A DNA stretch of 17,094 nucleotides from Chloroflexota bacterium (GTDB taxonomy: Bacteria > Chloroflexota > Limnocylindria > Limnocylindrales > CSP1-4), in the NCBI GenBank assembly GCA_005880805.1, contig VBFZ01000155.1:1-17094 (forward strand), written 5' to 3'. The stretch's first letter is position 1; every line of letters starts with the position of its first letter. A program made the position numbers and the translations under genes. The notes under the pieces are model-generated. The model did no database searches. It had not been told where the DNA came from and worked only from the letters and a program-made list of their open reading frames with translations. Positions 1 through 8,480 of the stretch are shown here, piece after piece.

Positions 1-1232
1 TCTCGTGGGCCGGCGAACGCTCGCGGCCAGCTGACCGACATGCTTGCCCCGCCGGCGGGCGACACGCCGATCTTCCAGCGGCCGCTGGTCGCACGGACGA
101 TCGCGTCGGCGATGGCCAGTCCCAGGCCCGCGCCTCCGCCCTCCTCGGTCGCCCGATGAAAGCGATCGAAGATCCGGCCGCGCTCGACCTCGGGGATCCC
201 GGGGCCCCCATCGTCGACGGTGAGCTGGATCCGACCGCCTTCCTCGTTGACGGTGACGCGCACCGTGCCACCGTCGGGGGAGTATTTGCAGGCGTTATCC
301 AGCAGGACGCCCAGGAGGCGATCGAGCCACTCCGGCGGCGCCGTGATGACGAGGTCTTCCGCACCGGTGACGACTTGCAGTCCCTGGTGGCGCGTTTCGG
401 CGATCGCTCCGAAGCGGTCGACCGTCTGGCTCGCCAGGACACCGACGTCCACCGGCTCGGCGTCCGGCAGGCCCTGTGTTGCGTCGAAGCGTGCCAGCCA
501 GAGCATGTCCTCGAGCACGCGCCGCATCCGCTTCGACTCGAGGTCGACGCGCTCGAAGGTCGTCTGGTACCAGTCCTCGCTCCGCGCTTCGGCGAGCGCG
601 AGGCTGGTGTTGGCCTCGATCACCGACAGTGGCGTGCGGAGCTCGTGCGAGGCGTCGGCGGTGAATTCGAGCTGTCGGCGGCGGGCGAGCTCGACCGGCG
701 TCGCCACGCGCCGACCAATCGTCACCGCGCCGAAGAACACGGCCAGGAGGAGCACGGGCGCGATGAGGAGCTCGGCGCGCACGATCGTGGAGCGTGCCTC
801 GGACACCGTATCCATCGACTGGCCGATGACGACGTAGTCCTGGCCCTTGGGCCCCCCTCGGATTCGGAAATCCATCCCATTCAGCGCGACGGTCTGGGGG
901 CCGATGGCGCGCTGCAGCTCGGCCGGCAATGCGGGATTCTCGGGCTGCGTGAACACGGCCCCGTCGGGCGCGACGGTCCAGGCGAGGAGCGGCGCGCCGA
1001 ACGCGCTGCCTTCCGGTCCAGGTTTCCAGGGCACTCTTTCGCCGGACGGCCGGATCGGAAAGTGGCCGAGCGACGAATCCAGTCGACCGTCGATCTGCAT
1101 CGTGAGGTTGTTGGACGCGATCGCCACCACTGCGGTCGCCATCACGAGATAGGCAAGACCCACCAGCAGGGTCGCGGCGAGCGCCACCCGGATGGACCGT
1201 CGCCGGACGTCATGCGTCTCCGCGGCGGTCAT
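1..1232 (-). CDS. Two-component sensor histidine kinase, 3' end beyond window
   Basis: Membrane sensor kinase that would phosphorylate the response regulator encoded just upstream. About 410 residues are visible. There is one membrane segment near residues 16-40 (VALAATLLVGLAYLVMATAV), an extracytoplasmic loop of about 110 residues, and a second segment near 152-171 (ELLIAPVLLLAVFFGAVTIG). The H-box DASHELRTPLSVIEAN follows, then the N-box LLDNACKYS, G1 box DDGGPGIP, F-box IFDRFHRA and G2 box GAGLGLAIA, so the ATPase core looks complete. No HAMP domain is obvious; the H-box follows the second membrane segment closely. The ATG at 1232 overlaps the regulator's stop as ATGA, which supports this start and translational coupling. 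Only the last few C-terminal residues are missing, at position 1. It is the last visible gene of the redox operon, so it may sense envelope redox or metal state (inference). Confidence 0.93.
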   Translation of the reverse strand, partial: MTAAETHDVRRRSIRVALAATLLVGLAYLVMATAVVAIASNNLTMQIDGRLDSSLGHFPIRPSGERVPWKPGPEGSAFGAPLLAWTVAPDGAVFTQPENPALPAELQRAIGPQTVALNGMDFRIRGGPKGQDYVVIGQSMDTVSEARSTIVRAELLIAPVLLLAVFFGAVTIGRRVATPVELARRRQLEFTADASHELRTPLSVIEANTSLALAEARSEDWYQTTFERVDLESKRMRRVLEDMLWLARFDATQGLPDAEPVDVGVLASQTVDRFGAIAETRHQGLQVVTGAEDLVITAPPEWLDRLLGVLLDNACKYSPDGGTVRVTVNEEGGRIQLTVDDGGPGIPEVERGRIFDRFHRATEEGGGAGLGLAIADAIVRATSGRWKIGVSPAGGASMSVSWPRAFAGPR

Positions 1233-1874
1233 GCCTCCTCCAGGCGGTAGCCGGCTCCGCGGACCGTCACGATCCGGATCCCGGCGGTCGGCAGCTTGGC
1301 GCGCAGGCGGCTCATCTGCACGTCGATCGCGTTCGAGCCAAGGGGGTCGGTCTCGTCAGCCCACGCGTGCTCAGCGATGGCCTTCCGATCGACGACCGCC
1401 GGCGAGCGGCGCATCAGCAGCTCGAGGATCAGGTACTCGGTGGCCGTCAGGTTGAGGCTCCTGCCCTCCACGGTCACCGCACGCTTCCGCGGGTCGAGCG
1501 CCACCTGGCCCTTCTCGATGGTCGGCCCCTCCACCGCTCGCGGCCGCCGCTGCAGCGCTCGCACGCGCGCTAGCAGCTCGCCGAAGTCGAACGGCTTTAC
1601 CAGGTAGTCGTCGGCGCCTGTGTCCAGGCCCCGGATTCGATCGGCCGGTGCGTCGCGAGCCGTCAGCATCAGCAGAGCGGTCGGCCGCCTGTGGCGCCGG
1701 GCCCACGCGACCACGTCGATTCCCTCGGCGCCGGGCATCGTACTCGTACCACTTGAACTGGTCGATGGCATCGTCGCCACGGTCCACGGCATCCACGTGG
1801 TAGCCGTTCTCCTTCAGGCCCAGGACGATGACCTTTCGCAGCCCTGGATCGTCCTCCGCGACGAGAACGCGCAT
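1229..1874 (-). pseudogene. OmpR/PhoB-family response regulator, frameshifted by an internal deletion
   Basis: Partner regulator of the downstream kinase. The N-terminal half begins MRVLVAEDDPGLRKVIVLGL (acidic pocket EDD) and runs in one frame to FKWYEYD. The remainder begins MPGAEGIDVVAWARRH in another frame, continues through MLTARDAPADRIRGLDTGADDYLVKPF (conserved Thr and Lys), and ends in a winged-helix DNA-binding domain (LNLTATEYLILELLMRRSP, RIVTVRGAGYRLEEA). Relatives have about seven residues between YD and MPG, the strand carrying the phospho-acceptor Asp (typically DWR). Here they are gone with a frame change, which implies a loss of 3n+2 bases, roughly 23, at 1736-1740. The product would be truncated after about 47 residues, and even a re-fused protein would lack the phosphorylation site. 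Start ATG at 1874 lies 5 bp after the ferredoxin stop. An assembly deletion is equally possible. Confidence 0.85.
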
Positions 1875-1879
1875 TGGTG

Positions 1880-2122
1880 TCAGGCCGCCCGCGAAGCCGT
1901 AACCGCGCGGAGGTGCAGCGCGAGCAGCGGGCAGACGTCGACCGCACGCACGGCGTGGTCGAGCAGCTCGTCCGGAACAGCTCCAGGGCGAACGATTGGA
2001 TAGCCCCAATCGTCGAGCTCGATCAGCTCGGGCAGCAGCTCGGCGCACATCCCGTACCCGTCGCAGCGGATCCGGTCGACGTGAAGGGAGACGGGTTGTT
2101 GGGGGGTCGGAGGGCCGGCCAC
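1880..2122 (-). CDS. Single-cluster ferredoxin
   Basis: Small (80 residues) acidic electron carrier of the 3Fe-4S/4Fe-4S monocluster type. The motif is DRIRCDGYGMCAELLPELI followed by VDVCPLLAL, i.e. Cys-x5-Cys with a distal Cys-Pro. The second position of a classical CxxCxxC is not a cysteine, so a 3Fe-4S centre, or a 4Fe-4S centre with a non-Cys ligand, is likely. The GTG at 2122 is preferred because the NuoF-like stop codon ends at 2124, two bases upstream; an ATG at 2176 would add 18 Arg/His-rich residues overlapping that gene. The position directly after the NuoF-like gene suggests it is that protein's redox partner (inference). Functional confidence is high, start confidence moderate. 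Confidence 0.85.
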   Translation of the reverse strand: MAGPPTPQQPVSLHVDRIRCDGYGMCAELLPELIELDDWGYPIVRPGAVPDELLDHAVRAVDVCPLLALHLRAVTASRAA

Positions 2123-2123
2123 C

Positions 2124-3367
2124 TCAGGCCGCCCTGCCGAGCGCGCGCGGGCGCGAGCATGTCCGTGATCGCGCATGACCGGCGAATTCGTCCCCGAACA
2201 CCGTCATCGCGCTATACAGGAAGCCGACGGCCCCGTCAGGGTGGCGGCAGGCGCCGCGGCCCGCGAGCTGACCGACCCAGCGTCCGATTCGCTCCAGATC
2301 GTTGCTGGTCCCCAGGCCGGTGCCGATCCGTGAGGTCGCGTCGGCGATCGCACGCAGCCCGAACACGCAGGGCCCACATTGCGCAGCGCTCTGCCCGGCC
2401 ATGTACTCCATTATCCGGGCGGTCGCGCGCACTCCGCACACGTCGTTCGGCAGGAAGGAGACGACGCCGCATCCGAGAGCCCGGCCGGCGCCCCGCAACT
2501 CGTGCGGATCGAGCCCCAGCGACCAGGCCCGATCGATCGGCAGCCAGCCACCGAAGTAGCCGCCGACCAGCACGGCGTGGGCAGACTCGCGTGACTCGCC
2601 GATGCCGGCGGCAACCTCCGCCACCGTCGTTCCGAGCTCCACCTCGACGACCACCGAGCGCCCGGCCGCGGTGGTCGTGAGCAGCGTCGTCCCGCGCAGT
2701 TCGCCCCGGCCGGCCCGGCGATACCAACCGTCGCCGAACCGTGCGATCAACGCCGCATGGGCGAGGGTCTCGACGTTCTGCACGAGCGTCGGCTGACCGC
2801 GAACTCCGCGCTCGAACGGCCGCGGCGGCCGTGAGGTCGGTCGTGCGTCCGCCTCAGTGACAAAGTGAACCGCGGCGGTCTCCTCGCCGGCGACATAGCG
2901 GGCCGGCGCGTCCACGAGGCGGACTCCCCGGTCGAGGATCGCTCCGCCATCGCCCGCGATAGTGCGGCGCGCGCACCCGAGTGCGCCGAGCCGACGTAGA
3001 GGACGACCTCTTCTGCGCCAACCGACTGGGCCGCGAGGAGTGCCCCGTCGAGCACGAGGTGGGGTCGCGCCGTCATCAGCGTGCGATCCTTGGCGCTGAG
3101 CGGTTCGCCTTCCGCTCCGTTGACGAGGACCACGGCGCGAGCATCCGATCGCTCCGCCACGGCTCGCCACTTCCGGCCGACCGGGAAGCCCGCCCCGCCG
3201 CGACCGAGCAGGCCGCTGGCTTCGAGCGTCGAGATCATGGCCGCGTTCCCGCGAGGCGCGGGACCCAGTCGCGCGAGATGTTCGGCGAACGACTCCATCC
3301 CGGCCGCGATCGGAGGCCCGCCCAGCAGTCGCTGCACCGGCGCTTTCATCATGTGGGCGCGTGTCAC
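2124..3367 (-). pseudogene. NuoF-like NAD(P)H/FMN/Fe-S oxidoreductase subunit with a one-base frameshift
   Basis: Flavin and iron-sulfur protein of the 'NADH-ubiquinone oxidoreductase-F iron-sulfur binding region' family, about 414 codons, usual length for the stand-alone versions. The N-terminal part has the FMN/NADH glycine motif LLGRGGAGFPVGRKW and VLVNGAEGEPLSAKDRTLM. The later part has VDAPARYVAGEETAA, PTLVQNVETLAHAAL, an SLBB-like stretch (VVVEVELGTTVAEVAAGIG) and the C-terminal cluster region with VCGVRATARI, QCGPCVFGL and GACRHPDGA. The two parts lie in different frames. Adding one G to the G4 run at 2926-2929 (CCCC on the + strand) restores one continuous protein. Start GTG at 3367 overlaps the ferric-reductase stop (GTGA), suggesting coupling. 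A homopolymer error or a recent mutation is possible. It probably moves electrons between NAD(P)H or ferredoxin and the heme membrane protein (inference). Confidence 0.85.
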
Positions 3368-3942
3368 GCTCCGCCACGCGAGCCGCCGTCGACCACGGAG
3401 GCCAGCTGGCTGCGGTTCGATCGATCGGCCGCGAACCGCCACGCGACCGCGACAGCGACGGCCAGCACACAGGCGGCCTGGGTCGGCAGCATCCAGAGCG
3501 CCCAGCTATCGGTCCCTGATCCGACCCCGTGCAGAAGCGTGAGCGGCCACGCCGCGTAGGCGAGCCAGTGGACGGTTCGCCACGCGCGCTGGCCCATCGC
3601 GTTGCGGACCAGGCTCGTGACGACGATCGCCAGCAACAGGTCCAGGGCGATGACGCCGAGGCCGACCCACACGGGCCGGTACGACGACGCGAACGGCACG
3701 AGCGCAGCGGTGATTCCGAGCGACGTGAACGGATCGGCGACCGCGGTCACGATATGGACCGCAAGGAATGCAACCGAAAGCAGCGCCAGGTTCCGGTGCA
3801 GTTCACGACTGAGGAACCGCGGCCACGACGGGCTCTGCCATCGAGCGACCGTCAGGATGCCGAGGCAGACGACGGCTGTGAACAGCAGCAGCGAGACAAC
3901 GCCCGCGCCGCGCGTCGCGAACCAGAGGATCTGATCGTTCAT
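3364..3942 (-). CDS. Ferric-reductase-like transmembrane heme protein
   Basis: Polytopic membrane cytochrome of the ferric reductase-like transmembrane domain family (YedZ/FRE/NOX superfamily), 192 residues. About six hydrophobic helices are visible: roughly 10-28 (GAGVVSLLLFTAVVCLGIL), 47-66 (LALLSVAFLAVHIVTAVAD), 76-87, 92-113 (VWVGLGVIALDLLLAIVVTSL), 126-140 and 150-172. Histidines fit heme ligation: LHRN and AVHIV early, VHWLAY and LLHGVG late. There is no FAD/NADPH-binding C-terminal domain, so electrons must come from other subunits; the adjacent NuoF-like protein and ferredoxin are natural candidates. The ATG at 3942 (MNDQILWFATRG) is preferred over the upstream ATG at 4029, which would add 29 Arg/Pro-rich residues overlapping apbE. 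Confidence 0.9.
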   Translation of the reverse strand: MNDQILWFATRGAGVVSLLLFTAVVCLGILTVARWQSPSWPRFLSRELHRNLALLSVAFLAVHIVTAVADPFTSLGITAALVPFASSYRPVWVGLGVIALDLLLAIVVTSLVRNAMGQRAWRTVHWLAYAAWPLTLLHGVGSGTDSWALWMLPTQAACVLAVAVAVAWRFAADRSNRSQLASVVDGGSRGGA

Positions 3943-3979
3943 CGTGCCGGAGTGTCGCGGAAGACGGCTTTCGAAAGGG

Positions 3980-4900
3980 TTACGCGGCGGCCGGCAGCGG
4001 CCAACCCGCGACCCGCTCGATGGCGCCATCCGCCCGGACCAGCCGTGCGGCCAGACCCAGCTCCGTGAGCCACCCGAGGCGCTCTTCGCCGCCGATCATG
4101 GCGGCCGTCGCCGCGACGTTCGCATCGACGCAGCTCGCCGCAATCACGGACACGCTCTGCCACGGGGTCGCAGCAGGCAGACTGGTTCGCGGATCAACGA
4201 GGTGGTGGAGCGCCACCCCGCCCCGCGTCCAGCGTCGCACCGTCCTGCTCGACGTCGCGATGGCACCCCCGCGGAGGGCGATCACCTCGCCGTCACCGTC
4301 CGGTGCCGCGTTGCTGTCATCGGTGACGAGGATCCTCCAGCCACCAGCCGGGGCGGCCCCCGCCGTCGCGATATCGCCACCGAGGCTCACGAGAACACCG
4401 CGCGCGCCGGACGCCTCCAACGCAGTCTCGGCGGCGATGTCGGCGGCGAGCGCCTTGCCGGTCGAGCCAAGATCGATCTCGACCTCCCGGGGAAGACGCA
4501 AGCTGCGGGCTGCTTCGTCGAACTCCAGGGCTCGCCAGCCGGGTACCGGTTCCAGCCGCAGCTCCAGCGGCCCAGCCTCTCGGGCGACGTGGGCGAAGTC
4601 GTCGTCGTAGCCGATCAGGCGCATCGCCCGGCCCACGGTCGGGTCGACGAGGCCGCCGGTGAGGCGCGCGGCGCGCAGCGCGCTCGCGATGGCCAGGGTC
4701 AGGAGCGGGCTCAGCGTCGTCCATCGACCCGCGCCCCCGTTCAGCTGTGACAGCTCGCTGTCCGGTCGAAAGCGACTGTACGTGCGATCGACGTCGTCGA
4801 GCAGCCCGGCGACCGCTGCGCGGGCAGTCGCCAGGTTGCCGCCTTCGACGAGCACGTGTGCAGACGTACCCAGCGCCCGCCAGGAGGCTCGCTCCGGCAT
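3980..4900 (-). CDS. apbE: FAD:protein FMN transferase (ApbE family)
   Basis: Uses FAD and Mg2+ to attach FMN covalently to a Ser/Thr of an exported or membrane redox protein, 306 residues. Family motifs in order: SRFRPDSELSQLN near residue 42, DPTVG near 86, IDLGSTGKALAAD, GVLVSLGGDIA, AIATSSRTVRRW, HHLVDPRTSLPA and DANVAATAAMIGG. These cover the FAD- and Mg-binding residues expected of an active enzyme. No lipobox or signal peptide is visible, so it may act in the cytoplasm or use an unrecognised export route. The ATG at 4900 directly abuts the stop of the upstream Ser-rich gene. I did not find a clear D-x-x-[ST]-G-A-[ST] flavinylation motif in the neighbouring proteins, so its target is not identified here. 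Confidence 0.93.
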   Translation of the reverse strand: MPERASWRALGTSAHVLVEGGNLATARAAVAGLLDDVDRTYSRFRPDSELSQLNGGAGRWTTLSPLLTLAIASALRAARLTGGLVDPTVGRAMRLIGYDDDFAHVAREAGPLELRLEPVPGWRALEFDEAARSLRLPREVEIDLGSTGKALAADIAAETALEASGARGVLVSLGGDIATAGAAPAGGWRILVTDDSNAAPDGDGEVIALRGGAIATSSRTVRRWTRGGVALHHLVDPRTSLPAATPWQSVSVIAASCVDANVAATAAMIGGEERLGWLTELGLAARLVRADGAIERVAGWPLPAAA

Positions 4901-5236
4901 TTAGGAGCCGCCGGAAGTCACCTGAGCCGTGCGCGAGGAGGAGGTGGCGGGCTGGGGCGAGGCCTGCAGACCCGACCCGTTCTGAGCGGTGGAGTCAGAC
5001 TGGGAGCCGGAGGTCGACGAGGAGACACCCGAGCTTGAGCTGGAGGTTCCGGTTCCCGTAGTCGCGGAGCCGGAGCTCGACGCCGCCGACGCAGTTCCGG
5101 AATTGCTGGCGGCAGCGACTCCGCCGAATGCGACCACCGCGGCCAGGCTCGCGAGAGCGGTCCCGATGGTCAGCCTCCGGACGCGATCCACCGCGCTGTC
5201 ACGCTCTCGCGGGGTCAGGCGTTGTGCGCTGGTCAT
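4901..5236 (-). CDS. Small Ser/Thr-rich membrane-anchored or exported protein
   Basis: About 111 residues from the preferred ATG at 5236 (MTSAQRLTPRERD); an ATG at 5308 would add 24 residues. A basic N-terminus (RVRRLTIG) leads into a hydrophobic stretch near residues 21-41 (IGTALASLAAVVAFGGVAAAS), a signal peptide or membrane anchor. The rest is a low-complexity Ser/Thr/Gly/Gln region ending in TSGGS, with no folded domain and no cysteines. Function is not recognised. It lies directly upstream of apbE and the ferric-reductase gene. I infer a cell-surface linker or a substrate or partner of the flavin/heme system, but no flavinylation motif is clear. It is probably the first gene of the redox operon, 81 bp below the EAL-SBP gene. 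Confidence 0.7.
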   Translation of the reverse strand: MTSAQRLTPRERDSAVDRVRRLTIGTALASLAAVVAFGGVAAASNSGTASAASSSGSATTGTGTSSSSSGVSSSTSGSQSDSTAQNGSGLQASPQPATSSSRTAQVTSGGS

Positions 5237-5317
5237 GCCGGGAAGTCTGGCCGGCCAACCTTTCGCGTCGGTTACCGATCTCCTGCTCGAGTGGCGGGCG
5301 AGCCGCACATGGGCGTG

Positions 5318-8300
5318 CTACGCGGCGTGGCGCTCGAGTCGCTGGCGTTCGCGGGCGGCCTGCTGGAGGCGTGCGTCCGTGTCCCGATCGACCCCGCGCA
5401 GGCCGGCCTTCAGATCGGAGACCTGGCCGGCCTGCCATTCGGCGGCGAAGACCGAGAGGAGCTCCTGGTACGCGGACCCGATGGCTGTGATCGGCGTCGA
5501 GCCCGACTGCGGATGAGCGAAGACCTCGAGGAAGACGGCAAAACGGTCGTCAGGCAGCAGATCCGGCGATCGGAGCGACGTCCGCGTCGACGGGACGTTG
5601 CGCAGCCCGTTTGAAAGCCGGGCAAGGGCCCGATCGTCCGTCGCCAGGTAGCGCACGAGCTTCCAGCTTTCCTCCACGTACCCGGCCTCGAGCGGGATCC
5701 CGATCACGCTGCCGTTGATGTAGCCGGAGCCATACAGGTCGGGTCGGGCATCCTCGACGGGGAACGGTGCAGTCCCGAACTCGAGGTGCGGGGCCTCGGC
5801 CGCGATGAACGCGATCCGCCACTCACCGTCAAGGGCCATCCCAAGGCGCCCCATCTGGAAGGCGTTCGATGGGGCGAACTCCTGGCCGACTTCCTTCGTG
5901 AAATGCCGCAGGTCCTCGTAGCCGTACCAGTCGATGAGCTCTTTCTGCCAGGCGAACATCCGCGCCCACGACGGGTCGGAGGCGAGTCCCGAGCGGCCCG
6001 AACCGTCGTTCCAGCTCGCGCCGAACATCTGCCCGAAGATCACGACCGTGTTCTCATAGAAGTCGACGAGCGGGTTGAAGCCAACGACCCGCAGCGAGCC
6101 ATCCGGATTGCGCTTGGTGAGCCGCTTGGCGTAGTCGGTCAACTCGGACATCGTGCGTGGCGGGCGGTCGAGGCCGGCCTCGGCAAAGAGCTTCGTGTTG
6201 AAGTAAAGGCCGTAGGTGTCGGCGAGCAGTGGCAGCGCCCACTGCCTGCGCTCGATCCGGGTGTACGCGAGCGTCGCCGGCGTGAACAGGCCCGGATCGA
6301 TGCCGTCGCGCTTCATGAACGGCCGGAGGTCGAGGAACCCCGCCTGGGAGGCGTAGTCGCGGAAGTTGTCCGACTCGACCGACACGACCACGTTCGGGCC
6401 GTCCGTGGTGCGGACGCCGGACATCACGCGTGCGTCGGAGACGCTGCCGGCGACTTCCACCCGGATGCCCGGATGGGCCTCCTCGAACTCCGCGACGACC
6501 TCGCGAATCACCTCCAGCTCGTGGCCGGAGTGGCCAACCCACAGGTTGATCGTCGTGTGGCCGACGACGTAGGCCGTCGCCTGGCGCCCGTCCATCGGCT
6601 CCGCGAAGTAGAAGCCCTGTGCCTGGTCGCAGCCGACCCGGCTAAGCCGCTTGGCCTGTCCCTCGAGCTCGACCCCTTCCGCGACCGTCGTCATCTTCAG
6701 GCTGTGTGCGAGGTGGACGATCGCGCGGACGAGGGCCAGCTCGTCCGGCCCGCGGGCGATCCCGTCGACGAAGCTCTTGTCGATCTTGACGGTATCGACC
6801 GGGAACCGCCGCAGATAGCTCAACGACGAGTAGCCCGTTCCGAAGTCGTCGACGGCGATCCCCACGCCGAGGCCCTTCAGCTGCCGCAGACGGCGAATCG
6901 TCTCTTCGGTCTCGTGCGCCATGACGCTCTCGGTAATCTCCAGCATCAGGAGCTCCGGCGGCAGCTCGCTGTCCTCGAGCGCCAGCGACACCGACGCGAC
7001 CAGCCCCGGGTGCAGAAGCTGGACACCCGAGAGGTTGACGGTCATGAGGAGCGGCGGCTGCCCGCCACGGGCGCGCTGCCACACGCGCGCCTGCCGGCAC
7101 GCTTCGCGCAGGACGAACTCGCCGAGCTGAACGATGAGGCCGGTGGACTCGGCCAGCGGAATGAAGTCGGCCGGCGGCAGCAGGCCAAGCTCGGGGTGGA
7201 CCCAGCGAACGAGAGCCTCCATGCCGGTCAGGGTGCCGTCGGGCAGGGCCACCGTCGGCTGGTAATGGACGACGAACTCGCCTCGCTCCACGGCACCCCG
7301 GATGTCCACGCCCAGCCGCAGCCGTTCGTTCGGCCGCCGCGGTGCTCATCGAGAGCTCGAAGACGCAGAAGCGGCCCTTGCCCGTGCCCTTTGCGCTGTA
7401 CATCGCAATGTCGGCGGCGCGCAGCATTTCCGTCGAGGTCGGCAGGTCCGCCGAGCTGAGCGCGATCCCGATGGTGGCGCCGATCCGGACCGCCCGGTCG
7501 GTGAGCTCGAATGGCCGGTTCAGGGCGGCGATCGTGCGGGTTGCGACGGCGACCGCCTGATCCTCGTCGACGTCGTCGAGGAAGATCGCGAACTCATCCC
7601 CGCCGAAGCGGGCGGCGAGGTCGCCCGGCCGCACCGTCTCGAGCAGGCGTGTGGCGACCTGCCGGATCAGGTTGTCGCCCTCGACGTGGCCGAGCGAGTC
7701 GTTCACGTTCTTGAAGTCGTCGAGGTCGAGGAACAGCACGGCCGCGCCACGCGCGTGATAGCGCCGCCGGCCAAGCGCGTGGTCCAGCCGGTCGATGAAC
7801 AGTGCCCGATTTGCGAGGTCCGTCAGCGGGTCATGGAACGCCTGCCGCGTGAGCTGCTGCTCGATCGCCTTCCAGCGCGTCACGTCGTGCAGCGTGAGCA
7901 GGAGATCGCCGCCGTCCTTGTCGTCGCGGAGCTTCATGCCGACCGCCTCGACCGTGAGCCACTCCCCCGCCTGGTGTCGGACCTGCGCCTGGGCGCGGGC
8001 GCTGTCCGGCGCAAGCTGACCCGCCGCCAGCATGGCCAGGATCGGGCCCACGTCGGGCGGCGAGACGATGTGGTCGATGCCGATGCCGACGAGGTCCTGC
8101 ACCTGGTAGCCCAGGGCCAGCGTCAGCGAAGCGCTGATCCAGCGGATCGTGCCCTTGCGGTCGAGCAGGATGGTCGGATCCGACGCGCTCTCCATCAGGG
8201 ATCGAATACCAGCGCCGTGCGCGAACGCCGGCATCACCGGTTGGTGGGCTCGGCGGGCATGATGCGACAGCCAGGTGATGGGCAGGAACAGCGCCGTCGC

Positions 8301-8480
8301 CCCGACCAGGAGCCCGACGATCGCGAGCGCGCCCAGCGCCGTCCGCGCGGGCTGGTCGGGTCGCGGGAGCGCCAGGGCGAGGGTGCTTCCGGCGCCCGCG
8401 ATCAGGAAGAGCGCGAAGAAGAGTGCGGCCCCTATCCGTGTCAGGAGCGGCCTGGGCAGGGCCTCCGGTGTCGAACGCAT
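5318..8480 (-). pseudogene. PAS-GGDEF-EAL cyclic-di-GMP protein continuous with an ABC sugar-binding domain, one frameshift
   Basis: About 1050 codons if the frame is repaired. Two N-terminal membrane helices (near 12-37 and 48-68) are followed by a PAS domain (about 90-195; SASDPTILLDRKGTIRWIS), then GGDEF (about 210-375) with intact ARFGGDEFAIF and an RPGD inhibitory I-site five residues upstream. The EAL domain keeps GMEALVRW, LEITES, DDFGTGYSSL, KIDKSFV, VAEGVE and CDQAQGFYFAEPM, so both cyclase and phosphodiesterase motifs look competent. Without stop or linker, the frame enters a family-1 extracellular solute-binding domain at about 6556 (TINLWVGHSGHELEVIREVV) and runs about 410 residues to RLERHAA, with no signal peptide or membrane helix between. 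A tandem 4-bp TTCG duplication at 7325-7332 breaks the frame between GGDEF and EAL; removing one copy gives AERLRLGVDIRGAVE. Start ATG at 8480. Confidence 0.88.

Noticed and set aside
156..1250. Long plus-strand open frame opposite the histidine kinase
   Set aside because: Arg/His/Asp-rich composition with no family motif; the minus strand has a full set of kinase boxes.
5786..7459. 557-codon plus-strand open frame opposite EAL-SBP
   Set aside because: Antisense shadow of a GC-rich gene; no recognisable domain, and the opposite strand has all EAL motifs.
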